Both the position numbers and the translations under genes were made by a program. Source: Epiperipatus broadwayi (taxonomy: Eukaryota; Onychophora; Udeonychophora; Euonychophora; Peripatidae). Taken from it: a DNA stretch of 64,000 bases. The notes under the pieces were generated by a model that made no database searches, was not told the DNA's origin, and saw only the letters and a program-made list of their open reading frames with translations. Shown one piece after another: positions 22,748 to 32,269 of this stretch (positions are counted from its first letter, which is position 1; each line of letters opens with the position of its first letter). Location of the stretch: assembly GCA_028023455.1 (NCBI GenBank), contig JAQFVV010000207.1:310001-374000 (forward strand), given 5' to 3'.

Positions 22748-24700
22748 GGAATCGATTATATTTAAAGTCTAAGTTGGGCTTGTTAAATATAACGGGATGA
22801 TTAAATTCATCAGAAAGAGGATATGCATTACACTACAATCGGACTTTAGGTCTTCAGATAGAATGCTAGAAATGAATCGATGAAATACTAAGTCCATGAT
22901 TACATCCATCTTTATTATGCTAGCTCAATAATTTTTAAATAAATTTTGATATAATTTAGACTAGTTCATCCATCTCTAATCCCTCTTTTAGTCACCATTA
23001 AGCCACAATATTCAAACTCATGGAGAATTTGCAATTAGCTCTTTCTCAGGGATGGATTTCAAAATAAGTCATTATCTAATTTGCCTTATATAAGCATTAA
23101 TTAATGACTGATATTCATATGATATTTATAATACTAGCATTTATATAATATAATTTAATAATGATTAGACAAAGAGATCAAGTTAATAACTCAATATTTA
23201 ATAAACAATAAAAATATAATGTAAAAAGATAAATAAAATATTAATAAATAAATAAGGATGAATTTTACCATTTTAAAAATATTAATAGATAATATTTCTA
23301 TCTAACACCCTATGGTAAAATTTTATGTTATAATAAACTATTCAAAAGTAAAGTATATAATTTAAATTAACAAATATATAAAAACAATATATATCAATTT
23401 AAAATTAATAATTTAAATATCTTATTAATTTATTTACAATCTTTATTCAATTGTTTTATAATTATTAATATATAAGTACTATTTACAATTGTATAACTTA
23501 TACATTATATGTATTTATAATAAATAAAATACATTAAATGTTTATTATATTATATAGTAAATATAATATAATCCTGTTTAAAAATATCTGTTAAATAATA
23601 ACTATTTTTTTGTATGCTTCATCAAATTTTGATGAATTATGTCAAACTTTCAATTCATGTTTATAATATTAAATTTAGATATTCCTATTAAGATATAATG
23701 ATGCCAAATTTGAAATAAAAATAATAATAATAACAATACACATATTAAAATAATATAAGCATTATTATAATACATATAAATAAATAAAGAAAAACATATT
23801 TTCCAGAGTTAAGAATAGATATTTAAGTCTGTAGTTCATAATTCTAATGAAGATCTTTTATGAAGTATATTAATCCATTGGTATAATGATGATTTATTTA
23901 TCCTTAATTGATGAACTTCTAATAATATCCAATGATTTGATTGATATAATATAAAGTAAATATCCTTCGAATGTTGATGTTCTTATCCTCCATTTTTCTA
24001 TTATCATTAGACGTTCTTTCCAACAAATATTTCAAAATAGCATGTAAGGTAGTTTCAAAACCTTTATGATACAACAATTATTCTACTCAATGCACATTGT
24101 AATATTCTTTATATATACATAATTATTTTAAATATATATATATTTGTAGAATAACGAAGTTTTAAAATAACGTAGTTTCCAAAAAACTCAAACAGATGTT
24201 CTTTTTTTTTATATTGCTATTTCTTTTAAGATTTAATAGAAAATTAAAATATTTTTTATAGTCTTTTAATACATAGATTTATCTTAATTTGTAAGAGTTA
24301 ATATTTAATTCCAAACGTTGAATAGTAATATTTATAAAAAAAAAAGTTATTTTAAAAAAATGATTTTCTTTTCTCTTCAATAACTAAAGACAGAATGCAT
24401 CTCCATGTGTGTTTTTATTTCATTTTCATGCTTAATTTAAATATTAATTGTTATGAATAAATTTTAAGATCTAATAATATATATATATATAAAAGTATTT
24501 ATTCTCAACTTCAAATCTGGCAATTATTCAAAAACTTGACATTAATGTAGTATGTATTATTTAAAGTTCACATGTATATATAAATAGTATATATGTATAT
24601 ACATATTAAAATAATCAAATAGATTTTATATTTATAAATAATTTCATTAGAGATAAAAGTATGTTAGGTTAATAATAATAACTGGAAGTTACATATATAT
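22321..24700. other. AT-rich DNA with a (TA)n tract
   Basis: A TA microsatellite lies at about 22700-22741 and shorter ones at 24479 and 24690. The rest is extremely AT-rich with no supported gene. Confidence 0.55.
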
Positions 24701-24856
24701 ATATGAAAAACAAAAACAAGTTATAAATCACGAACTTGCTATCGCTTGCATTTATGATCAATAGATGGAGCTTTACCAAAACCTCCATACAAGCATATTT
24801 TTGTTTACATAAATGTCAAAAGAGTCAGTATTCACTATCTCTTTTCATTGGCCCCA

Positions 24857-24903
24857 CCTTCAGATCAGCTGATTTTAAGCTAATTTGCTATCATCAGTGA
24901 AGG
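24857..24903 (-). ncRNA. Hammerhead ribozyme motif (copy 2, one core base lost)
   Basis: Minus strand: stem I CCTTCA/TGAAGG intact, CTGATGA intact, stem II AGC/GCT, stem III ATC-AGCT-GAT, cleavage C present. The conserved GAA reads AAA, i.e. the catalytic G12 is replaced by A, which should abolish cleavage. Confidence 0.7.
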
Positions 24904-24930
24904 ATAGGGGCGAGAAACTGGATCTAAACA

Positions 24931-24947
24931 TTAACTCCAAGTGTTTA
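24931..24947. repeat. 17 bp target-site duplication, left
   Basis: TTAACTCCAAGTGTTTA is repeated exactly at 31328-31344. The flanks on the far sides join to restore a continuous repeat unit, which proves that it is an insertion duplication. Confidence 0.9.
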
Positions 24948-25295
24948 GTTTCAAATAACAACTTTATTCACACTAAGAAGATACATATGGATATCATTTA
25001 ACCTCTTTTTATTATAGGTTACATGCTTACAATGTACAGTGGCTCTACAATAAAAACAATAAATAAGAAAACTAATGGTAAAAAATAAAAAAAATTACAT
25101 AAATATAAGCTACTTAGGAATTATTTGGGTCAATTTGTTGACCACCAAATTCAGAGTTTTAACAATAAATAACAATTAAATGGAAAGGGCTGGATTATAT
25201 TAATGTGACAACTTTTAGACTCTCCATAGGAGTCATTATGTCCAGTTTTTTAATTTTGCCATGACAGTACTATAAGTACCTAAGTGTTTTGATCT
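24948..25295 (-). other. 3' untranslated region of the non-LTR element
   Basis: Runs from the ORF2 stop to the 3' junction. Without a poly-A tail it must be recognised by sequence or structure for target-primed reverse transcription. The last bases resemble those of the truncated relative at 11509, which also ends in a GAA..AAC form. Confidence 0.6.
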
Positions 25296-28200
25296 TCAGA
25301 TCTCCAGTTGGTCCCATGTCTGACTGGCTAACCAGTGCTGGCATACTTTCCAATCGTATTCTTTGGCCTCACCAAGTAACTTGAGAAAAAGCTCTTCTGG
25401 ATTATTATTCAATCCATTGTCAAAGACTCTCTTATTTCTCACTATCCATATAGCAAAATTTACAAAGGTGGCCAGTCTAATTTTACCATAAAGGCCACTC
25501 TTTACCGCCTTTGCGATATTTGTACCTGTAATGTCGGCTTCCCTGAATCTTTTAAGGGCACAAAAATGAAGATTATTCCATATTTCACATTGATCTAGGA
25601 TATGGCTCATTGTCTCTTCATTTTTATTACACATCGGGCAAATTGGATCTATTCTATATCCCCGCCTGTAACACAGCAAGGTGCATGTTGGGAGGGCTCC
25701 GAGGTTGACTTTTATCAGGAAATCCACCAGCTTAGGTTCGAGTCTTATCCTTTTTGCCAACCTAGCAAACCTGGGAATGCTGATTGAGAGAAGACTCTCC
25801 ACTGTCGACTCATTGTTTTGTGTCATACTAAATGCTTCCCAATAGTTAAGCTTGAAGCCAAACATAGTGGCTGATATATTAGTTTTCCCTACAATCATTG
25901 ACACTTGTAGTTGCAGCCAAATGCTTGTTTGTTTGGGTGGAGGACGATCCGTTGGTTCTACCTTCACCAATGGCAAGGGGCTTTCCATACATGGGTTTTG
26001 GCTAAATAATTTTACTAGTATATTATATGTCCTTTGAAATAGGAATGTGGAGATTGAATGTAGTCCAAGCCCATTATGAGCCTTTGGTTTTTGGAGAAGA
26101 CTGAGACTTATGACTGGGGCTTTTCTGCCCCAACATAGTCTTCTGCATTGAGTTTCCACCTTGCGAATGAATGCCCTTGTAGGGGAAAACCCAGCCAGAA
26201 AATATGTGATTTTTGGCAATACTATGGCATTGAGAAGGGCGACCTTTCCCAACAATGACAACCGGACCTTTGATAGTGAGGTGACTGAATTTACAACTTT
26301 CTTTAACAGGGATTCTTCAAGCTCCTTCCTCATGATGTAAGGGGGGAGGCCAACATGAATCCTAGAAACTTTTGTGGAGTTGCTCTGAATCTCCCCAGGA
26401 TTTGCTTTCCTGATTTGATTGACCACATAGCCGACTTGGCCTCATTGACTCTTAGACCAAATTCACTAGCAAAGTGATCCAAGATATCCTCTAGCCCAGC
26501 AAACTCATCCTGAGATGAGAGAAACACCACCACATCATCCATGTAGGAAACTTGATGAATGCTCTCTCTCAGCAAAGGTATGGCAACACCCGATAGTGTT
26601 GCCTCGATGCGCAACAGCAATGGGTTTATATAGGCTGCAAAGAGGAGTGCACTTAGTGGTGAGCCCTGCGGGATGGAAATGCTTGGCTGAAATCCTGGAG
26701 CAACTCGACCATCCAATGAGAGAAACACTTCTCTATTTTGTAGAAGGTTCTCAATCATTTGGAGATATGCCTTGGGCACTTGGAGCTCTTCCAGTACATT
26801 AAGGAGCACATCGATCCTGACGCAGTCAAAGGCACCGGCAAAGTCTAATTGAACTGCAACTGGCCGGGACATTTTTTCCCTGCGAACATGATCGACAATG
26901 AGGCAAAATCTGCTGATGGCATCTGCTGTGGAGCTACCCTTTTTTGCAAACTGGCAGGCAGACAGTTGACTGATGATGTTCTCCTGGATGTCATCTTTTA
27001 TCAGACCCTCAATGATCTTTATGAGAAGAGGGCTCATTGAGATTGGCCTGAGATTTTCAAAGTCACTAGGGCCCTCTGGTTTTTTAAGCAAAGGCACCAT
27101 AGCAATAGGATAGAACCCTTGAATGTCCCAACTGTTCTCTGCCAGGAGGTCCACCATCCTTTTAATGATTGGGATGGTAAATGATCTTAGGTGTACCAGC
27201 AGGAATTTTGGGATTCCATGCAGCCCAGGATGTGTTCCATCAGGGAGTGCTTTAAGTTTTGCCAATATTCTGGCTTCGGTGATTTTATGTGGCTCCTTGT
27301 CTGTCTTCTTAAAATTTCTGCAGGTTCCTGTTATACCTAATGGTTGAAGCTTTTTCTCATAATAGTTCCTGATCCTGAGCAGCATAGGTTCACCTATATA
27401 TTTTCTTTCATTTATCTCCAATTGATTTTGGGGCTCTGGAGTTTCTGCCAGACCCAAGGGCCCATTTAAGGTAGCCCCTTGTCCAGCAATGCTGATCATT
27501 TAGATATTGCCTAGCCCTCTTTATTGAGAGGTATTCTGCAATGGCTTTTTGTTTGACTCTATATCTATTCTTAAGATCAATGATACCATGAATGTTTTGA
27601 CTTTCATAAGGCAAGGTCTCCAATTCATTGGCAATTCTATCCAGTTCACCAATCAGGTGGAGTGGACCCTTTGTTTTTTTGGTACAGCAGCTTATTAGTT
27701 CACTAAGTGAGCTTGTAAATGTCAACCATGCTTTTTCAATTGGGAGCATTGGTAATTTGACTATATTAAATTTAATGTAGATTTCAGAGATTAATTGGGT
27801 TGTGGCATTTGATGTGGTTAGCATTCGAATTGTACGTGGTAAGTTAATTATGGGTTCCTGTATAAACACTGGTTCTATTTTGACCTCTAATGAGAAGTGG
27901 TCGGAAAAGGCCACTGGCCATAGATGAGCCTCAATCACTGGAAGTAAGGATGGTGACATGTACACCAGGTCTATGAGTGTCCATGTATATCTTGTGTAAA
28001 ATGAAAAGGCACCTTCTGGGAACAAATCTCTGCCACTTACTAGGGGCTGGTTGAAGCTGTTGATAAATTTTGCTTGAAATGTTTCATAATTATGGTTGAA
28101 ATCACCAATGATTATGGTCGGGAATGGACTGGTTCTCAGCGCTATGTTTATTGAGTGAATAGCACTGAAAACAACTTCCGAGTTTTTGGATAAATATAGG

Positions 28201-28523
28201 TTCACAAGGTTGAATGTCCAACCTCTATACTGTATCACTGCAATCAGGCTATTTGTGTTTATATATAGAATTTTAAAAAAGGTAATCGGTGACTTATTGT
28301 TAATCATTATTGCTATTCCTCCTGCAGCGGTATCAGAAAATGAATAATGAAAATGACCCAATGACTGCATTAATTGGATAATTCTTGCATCAGAGTTATG
28401 GTGCAATTTTGTCTCACACAAACACAAAATATCTGGTGCCTGGTGCCTAAACCAATGTGACAGGGCATAAGCTCTATCATGAGAATTCAGGCCCCTGATG
28501 TTCACAGAAATTATGTTGAACAT
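25296..28523 (-). pseudogene. ORF2: APE endonuclease / reverse transcriptase polyprotein, two frameshifts
   Basis: The ATG at 28521-28523 follows the ORF1 stop by two bases. Segment 1 (28523-27408) is an APE-type endonuclease: NIRGLN near residue 10, catalytic Glu in CETKLH, GDFNHN, LIDLVY and SDHFSLEV in order. It would nick target DNA. Segment 2 (about 27499-26330) is the reverse transcriptase: motif A QLDFAGAFD, motif B PQGSPLSALLF, motif C YMDDVVVFL, all catalytic Asp present. Segment 3 (26426-25296) is the thumb and C-terminal region with a zinc finger CPMC...H...C (CX2CX8HX4C). Breaks: one between segments 1 and 2 within the overlap 27408-27499, one between 2 and 3 at a run of six G on the plus strand (26341-26346). 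Joint length of about 1070 codons is normal for such a protein. The domains are well preserved, so the breaks are recent, or sequencing errors at homopolymers. Confidence 0.9.
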
Positions 28524-28525
28524 TA

Positions 28526-30820
28526 TCAACTTGATATTGGATTATGTTGCTGAGTCCTTTCCACTTGGTCTGGGTTGCCTTGATCGGTCTTTTTTGATCC
28601 AGACTCCGGTAGAGGACATCCTAAGGCACTTGACTGGGTAGAGTTACTCTCAAATTGTTTAGTAATAATAATCTGCTCATAACTCTCACTTCGATGTTGG
28701 GGCAGCTTTATTATACTGCCGACGGATTCATCTTGTACTACATCATTAGGAAGATCCATGAGGTTCAGGGAAAATCTAGTTTTCTTCTCTTTGGGAGTAG
28801 AGATGGTTGGTCTCTGTTCTTCTAAATCAACAAGGTCCCTTACAACTGCAACCTCTTCACAAGATGTAGATGCAGTTGAGGATGATCCACCCCTCCTGGA
28901 TTTGTATTTCCTCTTTCGCTGAAAAGGGGCATCCTGATGAGGCAAATTGATCCTGCAATCTGTGGCCGTTGCGACTTCATCCCCAATTCCCATTCCCTCC
29001 GACATGTCTTCTTCATCATCTGAGGATGGATGACTGATCTGCATTCTAAGGTGTCTTGAGGAACCAAGGGATAATGGATGACACCCTGAAGCAACTGCTT
29101 TTGGTTGAGATGAGCTTGATTCCATGTGTGGATGGGTTTTTGACATTTGTTCCAGCTTCAGTGATGTCTCAGCTGATATCATTTTTTTGTTGGTGCATTT
29201 GTGGTATTTTTCCCATGTCATCCCACAGTGTACACATTTTCGAGCTGGACATTCTCTCATAAGGTGTCCTCTTTGTAGACAATGAAAGCATTGTGGGGCT
29301 ATTCCTCTAATGTTAATAATGATGGGGACTTCATAGCCTTCCACAAGACTCGGGATCACTAGAGGAGAAGTACCTTTCCCCAGCATGATTTTGAATTCCG
29401 CTATGTTCGAGAGCATTTGAGGTTCATCATCGTCTATTGGTTTATAGCCAAATGAGACTATCTTTCCATATGGAGCAAGTAACTTTTGCAAGTCGGTCAT
29501 TCCAAAGTTTATGCCACAATTCCGAGCAGTTCCACTTAGGTATGTCGGGCGATCAAGATCGACTGTGACAAGATATCTACTTCCAAGGGTTTTATACAGG
29601 TTTCTAAAGGCCTCCTTGGCTATAGCATTGGTAAACTGAACAACCAGGTATCGGTCATTTGGATGGAATAGTATTTTGTATACCGATTTACAAAGGTCTT
29701 GTGATTTGAGCAGTTCAAGTAGTGTTGCCACTGGGAATTTGAAAAGGCTAATCCTGTTGTCTGTTGTAGATAAGATCAGTGCATTCTCATGCTTATATGG
29801 CTGGAAGGATTTCATCAGAAGGGCAGGAATCGACTGATTGAATTTATCATTTATAATTTTATGTTGGTTTGGGTCACATCTGCCTCCTTCGGTAATTATG
29901 GATGAGTTGTCCATCATGGAGTCTAGAGCAACTGCAGCATTGTCTAAGCCCATTATTTCTAAGGCCTTCAAATGTCTATGACTGTCCTTATTAGTAAGGC
30001 TTTTGTCTTGACTACTATTTTTAATTGGTCCAACTGTATGAGATCCCACAGCAGCCTTTTGAGCATATGACATTGGCTCTTGGCTTTTGTTTTTATCAAC
30101 AGGATTGTTTGTAGTGTTTTCTCTGTTCACCTGTTGTGGTATGGATTTAGGTCTTAGTGTTGGAAACTCCGAATTATAGCTGTTGTCTGCAGTGATTAGA
30201 TCATTTCCCAAACCTTTCTTGCTTCTGGTGTTGTAAATCACCCTTGTGGTTTTTGGCATCACATATTGGTTATGAGAAATATGATAGCTTTGCTCTTGTA
30301 TGTTAGGCTGTGTTTCATTTATATTTCCCAGATTTTTATTTTTAACGGTTGAATTATTTTCATACTGCATAATGTTCAATGTTACTGAGGACTTTGGGGA
30401 TCCAGGGTTTGAACTTAAGTCCCCAGAGTGTATTGTGTTTGTTTTTGGCCTTGTATTCTTATTTTCTGACTCATGAATTAGATCGTTGTGATTTTGTTGT
30501 TGGTTTTTAAATTTTTTATTTCTGAGTAGCGCCCTTGTACCACCGGAAGTGGGCTTACGGCTTTCGTTCTGATCATCAGAACTACATACTTTTTGCTCAG
30601 AAAGGTAGTTCATGCCAAAATCTATTTTATCAGATTCAGAATATGAGTTCGAATTAACCTTCTGAGGTGATTTTCCGATCTGCAATGTTTTCCCGCATTC
30701 AGTAACTTCCGGATCGTCACGTTCGTATCGTAACTCATTTTCTATAAACGTTTGAGGGTTGTAACTTTCTTCAAATGGGGTTTCAGGACTGCTTTTTTTT
30801 TTGTAAGTACTTTTTACCAT
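28526..30820 (-). CDS. ORF1: gag-like nucleic-acid-binding protein of the non-LTR element
   Basis: 764 codons, intact, ATG at 30818-30820, stop TGA at 28526-28528. The first ~330 residues are Asn/Ser/Lys-rich and look disordered. Residues ~345-505 look like a folded RNA-binding region (RRM-like by spacing, not certain), followed by a zinc knuckle C511-x2-C-x4-H-x4-C524 (CFHC...H...C). A second Cys/His cluster C529-x2-C-x7-H-x1-C542 departs from the usual pattern. The tail contains an acidic 'SDDEEDMSE' stretch and a basic 'KRKYKSRRGG' patch, possibly a nuclear localisation signal. Such proteins coat element RNA and chaperone target priming. An in-frame TAG lies just upstream of the start, so no N-terminal extension is possible in this frame. 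Confidence 0.88.
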   Translation of the reverse strand: MVKSTYKKKSSPETPFEESYNPQTFIENELRYERDDPEVTECGKTLQIGKSPQKVNSNSYSESDKIDFGMNYLSEQKVCSSDDQNESRKPTSGGTRALLRNKKFKNQQQNHNDLIHESENKNTRPKTNTIHSGDLSSNPGSPKSSVTLNIMQYENNSTVKNKNLGNINETQPNIQEQSYHISHNQYVMPKTTRVIYNTRSKKGLGNDLITADNSYNSEFPTLRPKSIPQQVNRENTTNNPVDKNKSQEPMSYAQKAAVGSHTVGPIKNSSQDKSLTNKDSHRHLKALEIMGLDNAAVALDSMMDNSSIITEGGRCDPNQHKIINDKFNQSIPALLMKSFQPYKHENALILSTTDNRISLFKFPVATLLELLKSQDLCKSVYKILFHPNDRYLVVQFTNAIAKEAFRNLYKTLGSRYLVTVDLDRPTYLSGTARNCGINFGMTDLQKLLAPYGKIVSFGYKPIDDDEPQMLSNIAEFKIMLGKGTSPLVIPSLVEGYEVPIIINIRGIAPQCFHCLQRGHLMRECPARKCVHCGMTWEKYHKCTNKKMISAETSLKLEQMSKTHPHMESSSSQPKAVASGCHPLSLGSSRHLRMQISHPSSDDEEDMSEGMGIGDEVATATDCRINLPHQDAPFQRKRKYKSRRGGSSSTASTSCEEVAVVRDLVDLEEQRPTISTPKEKKTRFSLNLMDLPNDVVQDESVGSIIKLPQHRSESYEQIIITKQFESNSTQSSALGCPLPESGSKKTDQGNPDQVERTQQHNPISS

Positions 30821-30897
30821 TATCTATCTCCCCTGACTGATTTACAGCTTTGGATTCATGTTTTCCTTTTGTATTTTCTATTTTTAGATTAGAATTC

Positions 30898-31119
30898 CTA
30901 ATGTTTACTTTTTTTTCGATTTTTTTTCCCCACATTATCACTATTCGATTTACTGGATATTTCTACTTTTTCCCCAGAATAAGATTTCGTGATTCTCGGT
31001 AATTTACTTTTAAATGAATTTATTTTCCTATTCTCAAATTCTAAATCTCTGTTTTCATCTAAGTTTATGGATTCTCCTGAACTACTAAGGCTGGCTTTAG
31101 CCTTTTCCATGGCAGCCAT
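30898..31119 (-). CDS. Short frame upstream of ORF1 (leader ORF or broken ORF1 start)
   Basis: 73 codons, starting MAAMEKAKASL, Ser/Lys/Asn-rich like the start of ORF1, ending in a lysine-rich stretch at two A runs (plus-strand T runs, 30910-30930). It is in a different frame from ORF1, with ~78 bases between. Composition suggests that it was once the ORF1 N-terminus, but one indel would not suffice because ORF1 has a stop just upstream. It could also be a real upstream ORF that regulates translation. Confidence 0.45.
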   Translation of the reverse strand: MAAMEKAKASLSSSGESINLDENRDLEFENRKINSFKSKLPRITKSYSGEKVEISSKSNSDNVGKKNRKKSKH

Positions 31120-31327
31120 TAGCGTTAAACGTAACGATGACCAATTTTATAATTTCGATCAGTTATTCACAATTAATTTCTTAAATAATTATCATTACAA
31201 CAAAAGGAAATACTCACTATTAATTCTCCAACATTTTTCAACTATCACTTTCCTTCTTTTAGTGTGAACAGACTATCTCTGGCCAAACTTTAAATAGCTA
31301 ACTATTAGCCATGGCAACCGGAAGAGC
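31120..31327 (-). promoter_or_regulatory. 5' leader / presumed internal promoter of the non-LTR element
   Basis: Between the 5' junction and the first ATG. Non-LTR elements of this type carry an internal promoter at the very 5' end. No specific motif can be named beyond an AGTCTGTTC-like stretch about 50 bases in. Confidence 0.4.
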
Positions 31328-31344
31328 TTAACTCCAAGTGTTTA
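31328..31344. repeat. 17 bp target-site duplication, right
   Basis: Exact repeat of 24931-24947. The sequence beyond it (TGCAACAAGTTCC...) continues the repeat unit interrupted at 24947. Confidence 0.9.
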
Positions 31345-31707
31345 TGCAACAAGTTCCTATCAGTTTGCAAGCATGAATTTTTCAGACACGTAATGTCTTT
31401 AAACTCAGCCTAACAAGCCAGATAGCTACATGGGTCTGATATCAGTTCAGTTTCACCACATAGTCAAAGCTTCTGCAATATATATCATTGCAAAAACCTT
31501 CAAAGGTACATTTAAGAAAACCAAAAACAAGTTATAAATCATGTAACTTGCTATCGCTTGCATTTATGATCAATAGATGGAGCTTTACCAAACCCCCATA
31601 CAGGCATATTTTATTTACATAAATGTCAAAAGAGTCAGAATTCACTATCTCTTTCATTGGCTCCACCTTCAGATCAGCTGATTTCAAGCTATCATCAGTG
31701 AAGGTTT
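31345..31707 (-). repeat. Retrozyme-like ~416 bp repeat, right part of the minus-strand tract
   Basis: Continues the tract broken at 24947. The landmark 'gatcaatagatggag' recurs at 31571. It ends in a hammerhead copy (31666-31704) and turns directly into the opposite-strand copy at about 31705. 31328-31600 is the inverted match of about 31710-31973. Confidence 0.8.
31666..31704 (-). ncRNA. Hammerhead ribozyme motif (copy 3, stem II deleted)
   Basis: Minus strand: CCTTCA/TGAAGG stem I, CTGATGA, GAA, stem III ATC-AGCT-GAT and the cleavage C are all present. Stem II has lost eight bases between two AGC repeats, leaving TAGCTT. Without stem II the fold should be inactive. Confidence 0.7.
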
Positions 31708-32150
31708 TGGTAAAACTCCATCTATTGATCATAAATGCAAGCGATGGCAAGTTACATGATTTATAACTTGTTTTTGTTTTTCATAAATGTACCTTTGAAG
31801 GTTTTTGCAATGATATATATTGCAGAGGCTTTGACTATGTGGTGAAACTGAACTGATACAGACCCATATAGCTATCAGGCTTGTTAGGCTGGGTTTGAAG
31901 ACATTACATTTCTGAAAAATTTATGCTTGCAAGCTGATAGGAACTTGTTGCATAAATGCTTGGAGTTAGTGTTTAGATCCAGTTTCTGGCCCCTACCCTT
32001 CACTGATGATAGCAAATTAGCTTGAAATCTGCTGATCTGAAGGTGGAGCCAATGAAAGAGACAGTGAATTCTGACTCTTTTGATGTTTATATAAACAAAA
32101 TATGCTTGTATGGAGGTTTTGGTAAAGCTCCATCTATTGATATGTGTGTG
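31705..32150 (+). repeat. Retrozyme-like ~416 bp repeat, complete plus-strand unit
   Basis: Bounded by two copies of 'ttttggtaaa(a/g)ctccatctattgat' about 411 bases apart, so it is just over one full unit. It ends in a TG/TA microsatellite, as does the copy at 1-155. The best-preserved hammerhead lies at 31997-32043. No reading frame is conserved between copies. Size and ribozyme content fit an animal retrozyme unit. Confidence 0.75.
31997..32043 (+). ncRNA. Type I hammerhead ribozyme motif (copy 4, core intact)
   Basis: Stem I CCTTCA (31997-32002) with TGAAGG (32038-32043); CTGATGA 32003-32009; stem II region 32010-32023 with three pairs AGC/GCT and a U-U apposition next to the core; GAA 32024-32026; stem III ATC (32027-32029), loop TGCT, GAT (32034-32036); cleavage base C32037 (triplet ATC). 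All core bases known to be needed are present. Very short stem III is typical of the minimal hammerheads of animal retrozymes, which usually work as dimers. Confidence 0.75.
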
Positions 32151-32269
32151 TGTGTGTTTGTTGTACCTGCAGCTTTGATCATATTTGTGAAATAAAAAAA
32201 TATAATGCAATATGTAACTCTTATATATATATGTTAATTCTAATATTTTCACGGATAAATGATGATCTC

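Larger units (their letters stand above)
24701..24947 (-). repeat. Retrozyme-like ~416 bp repeat, left fragment split by the non-LTR insertion
   Basis: Minus-orientation copy matching 31522-31707. It is interrupted after the target site TTAACTCCAAGTGTTTA (24931-24947) and resumes at 31345. Rejoined, the tract spans more than one unit: the 'gatcaatagatggag' landmark at about 24758 and at 31571 is then 416 bases apart. It carries the hammerhead at 24857-24903. Confidence 0.8.
24948..31327 (-). mobile_element. Near full-length two-ORF non-LTR retrotransposon
   Basis: 6380 bp between perfect 17 bp target duplications, minus orientation. The 5' end (31327) begins GCTCTTCCGG. The 3' end (24948) finishes TTATTTGAAAC with no poly-A tail. 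Order 5' to 3': ~208 bp leader, short frame 31119-30898, ORF1 (gag-like, CCHC), ORF2 (APE endonuclease, reverse transcriptase, CCHC-type finger), and a ~350 bp 3' region. No RNase H domain was recognised. The ORF1/ORF2 layout, the endonuclease type and the C-terminal CX2CX8HX4C finger place it in the R1/I/Jockey-like group of APE-type elements, but I cannot assign the clade. Two frameshifts in ORF2 make this copy non-autonomous. Its low decay elsewhere suggests a fairly recent insertion. Confidence 0.9.

Noticed and set aside
26515-27347. Several plus-strand frames of 63-95 codons within the non-LTR element
   Set aside because: Antisense shadows of the ORF2 reverse transcriptase.
31884-32252. 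122-codon minus-strand frame across the hammerhead repeat
   Set aside because: Not kept in other repeat copies and antisense to the ribozyme; a chance frame.
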